From assembly GCA_036394915.1 (NCBI GenBank), contig DASWEE010000061.1, positions 67,840-131,839 on the forward strand: DNA of 64,000 nt, in the 5' to 3' direction. The notes beneath the pieces are model-generated. The model was not told where the DNA came from and ran no database searches. It saw only the letters and a program-made list of their open reading frames with translations. This DNA comes from JACDER01 sp036394915. Lineage in GTDB: Bacteria > Actinomycetota > Thermoleophilia > Gaiellales > Gaiellaceae. A program made the translations under genes and the position numbers. This document shows, piece after piece, positions 62,588 through 64,000 of this stretch; positions within the stretch are counted from its first letter, which is position 1, and each line of letters opens with the position of its first letter.

Positions 62588-63301
62588 ATGCGAGCGGTCG
62601 TCTGCCTGCCGACCTACAACGAGCGCGAGAACCTCGAGGCGATGCTTCGCGCGCTCGGCGAGGTGCTGCCCGAAGAGGGCCAGGTGCTCGTGATCGACGA
62701 CGGCTCGCCCGACGGGACCGGCGAGCTCGCGGACTCGCTCGCGCGCGAGCTGAGTCACGTCGACGTCCTCCACCGCCCACGAAAGGAGGGGCTCGGCCCC
62801 GCCTACCTGGCCGGCTTCCGGCGGGCTCTCGCCGACGGCGCGGAGCTCGTGCTCGAGATGGACTGCGACTTCTCGCACGACCCGGGGGACGTCCCGCGGC
62901 TGATCGCCGCGGCGGCCGAGGCGGACATCGCCATCGGCTCGCGCTACGTCGCGGGGGGTGCAACCGAGAACTGGGGTCCGCTCCGCCGGCTGATCTCGTA
63001 CGGCGCGTCCCTGTACACCAGGATCCTGCTGATGCCGGTCCACGACCCGACGAGCGGCTTCAAGTGCTTCCGGCGGGCGGTGCTCGAGACGATCGATCTG
63101 GATGCGATCCACTCGAAGGGCTACGCCTTCCAGATCGAGAACGTCTACCGCGCGCTGCGGGCCGGGTTCCACGTCGTCGAAGTGCCGATCAGGTTCGTCG
63201 ACCGCGAGACCGGCCGCTCGAAGATGAGCAAGCGGATCGTGCTCGAAGCGATCTTCAAAGTGCCGGCTTTGCGCCTGGCCGCCCTGCGAGGCAAGCTGTA
63301 G
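62588..63301 (+). CDS. polyprenol-phosphate mannosyltransferase (GT2)
   Basis: A 237-residue GT2 enzyme with VVCLPTYNERENLEAML, VIDDGSPDGTGELADSL, EMDCDFSHDPGDVPRLI, IGSRYVAGG and DPTSGFKCFRRAVLE. It transfers mannose (or another sugar) from a nucleotide sugar to a polyprenyl phosphate for cell-surface glycan or protein mannosylation. There is no C-terminal membrane domain, so it resembles Ppm1 rather than GtrB. ATG 62588. Confidence 0.9.
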   Translation: MRAVVCLPTYNERENLEAMLRALGEVLPEEGQVLVIDDGSPDGTGELADSLARELSHVDVLHRPRKEGLGPAYLAGFRRALADGAELVLEMDCDFSHDPGDVPRLIAAAAEADIAIGSRYVAGGATENWGPLRRLISYGASLYTRILLMPVHDPTSGFKCFRRAVLETIDLDAIHSKGYAFQIENVYRALRAGFHVVEVPIRFVDRETGRSKMSKRIVLEAIFKVPALRLAALRGKL

Positions 63302-63303
63302 GC

Positions 63304-63621
63304 GTGGACGAGGTCACCGACGCCACCTTCGAGTCCGACGTCCTCCAGGCAGATGTCCCGGTCGTCGTCGACTTCTGGGCGCCTTGGTGCGGGCCCTGCC
63401 GGGCGGTTCACCCGATCCTCGAGGAGCTCGCCGGCGAGCAGGACGGCCGCCTCCGCTTCGTCAAGCTGAACATCGACGAGAACTTCGTCACGGCATCGCG
63501 CTACAGCGTCCTGTCGATCCCGACCGTGATCCTGTTCGAGAACGGCGAGCCGCAGGAGACGGTGATCGGGGCCCGTCCGCGCTCGCACTTCGAGCGCGCC
63601 TGGGCGCGCTGGCTCAGCTAG
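63304..63621 (+). CDS. thioredoxin
   Basis: A 105-residue protein with active site WAPWCGPCRAVHP (C29, C32), FVKLNIDENF, and cis-Pro in VLSIPTVILFENG. It reduces protein disulfides. GTG 63304 starts 3 bp after the mannosyltransferase stop, so co-transcription is likely. Its end overlaps the convergent permease gene by 8 bp. Confidence 0.92.
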   Translation: MDEVTDATFESDVLQADVPVVVDFWAPWCGPCRAVHPILEELAGEQDGRLRFVKLNIDENFVTASRYSVLSIPTVILFENGEPQETVIGARPRSHFERAWARWLS

Positions 63622-64000
63622 GGGCCGTCTCCGCGAGCTGCTGAGCCCGCGGCGTGGCGGGGCGAAGCGCAACCGACGCGCCTGCGCCCTGACCTCTGCC
63701 CGTCAGGACGACGCGTGGATCGAGGTAGCTGTACAGGATGTCCACGACCAGGTTCGCCAGCGCGACGGCCAGGCACACGACGAGGATCACCCCCATGATC
63801 ACGGGTAAGTCGCGCACCGCGAGTGCCCGCACCAGCATCTTCCCCATGCCGGGAAGCCCGTAGACCGTCTCGATGAAGATCGCGCCGCCGAACGCGAGAC
63901 CGACGTCCATCCCGATCATCGACGTGACCGGGAGCATCGCGTTCCGGAACACGTGCGCCCGCAGGATGCGGAAGGACGAGGCCCCCTTGGCCCGTGCCGT
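63614..64000 (-). CDS. ABC transporter permease (DppB-like), 3' part
   Basis: The last ~128 residues of a permease whose start lies beyond the window end. The EAA-type loop ARAKGASSFRILRAHVFRNA with LPVTSMIGMDVG, and FIETVYGLPGMGKMLVRA, are typical of oligopeptide/dipeptide permeases. VDILYSYLDPRV completes the normal C-terminus, followed by a short unusual tail. It is convergent with the thioredoxin gene. Confidence 0.9.
   Translation of the reverse strand, partial: TARAKGASSFRILRAHVFRNAMLPVTSMIGMDVGLAFGGAIFIETVYGLPGMGKMLVRALAVRDLPVIMGVILVVCLAVALANLVVDILYSYLDPRVVLTGRGQGAGASVALRPATPRAQQLAETAPS

Overview
The window is about 64 kb of GC-rich bacterial DNA with dense genes, many GTG starts, frequent 1-4 bp start/stop overlaps and convergent genes sharing a CTAG stop. 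The gene set suggests an aerobic, free-living actinobacterium, possibly of the Thermoleophilia type: caa3-type cytochrome oxidase, long-form RmlA, a DUF6458-like protein, multi-GAF histidine kinases, and TPR cyclase and LuxR regulators. The phylum is an inference from gene content and not a search result.

Layout. (1) 0.2-5.4 kb, minus strand: a terminal oxidase operon coxB-coxA-coxC with two UspA-like genes embedded in it. (2) 5.4-16.5 kb: a small membrane protein, two GAF histidine kinases facing each other, a broken ankyrin gene, a lipoprotein, an M50 protease with CBS domains, acetate kinase, a ferritin-like/VIT1 iron transporter, a dihaem cytochrome c and a secreted protein. (3) 16.9-22.5 kb: a solitary LanC-like protein, a vanadium-haloperoxidase-like protein with a divergent LuxR regulator, and an MFS transporter with an N-terminal rhodanese domain. 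An in-frame UGA in that gene falls on the catalytic cysteine position, making it a candidate selenoprotein. (4) 22.5-37.7 kb, accessory: three partial copies of the 3' part of tRNA-Lys(CUU), which look like attachment-site remnants, lie downstream of the intact tRNA at 37.7 kb. Between them are a zinc-ribbon/adenylate cyclase/AAA/TPR protein, a COG4315-type secreted protein, gamma-glutamyltransferase, remnants of another cyclase-type gene, a LigD-type polymerase, an IS5-family element that appears to carry a methyltransferase passenger, a beta-propeller protein and a large LuxR-type ATPase. (5) 37.7-48.8 kb, cell-surface polysaccharide: an epimerase/oxidoreductase/hexapeptide-acetyltransferase trio resembling WbpI/WbpB/WbpD, a subtilase, a SpoIID-like protein, and rmlB, rmlD, rmlC and rmlA for dTDP-rhamnose. 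(6) 48.8-64 kb: tandem beta-propeller lipoprotein-like paralogs, an MMPL transporter with a possible operator, hsp20-lon, an M23 peptidase, two half-size TauE/SafE proteins, otsB, a HAD phosphatase, PolX, a polyprenol-phosphate mannosyltransferase, thioredoxin, and the end of a peptide-type ABC permease.

A dispersed palindrome family (GGGGGAAAC...GTTTCCCCC and variants) occurs at least five times between genes. In one copy it seems to provide the rmlD start codon. No CRISPR array, rRNA, integrase or plasmid replication gene was seen.
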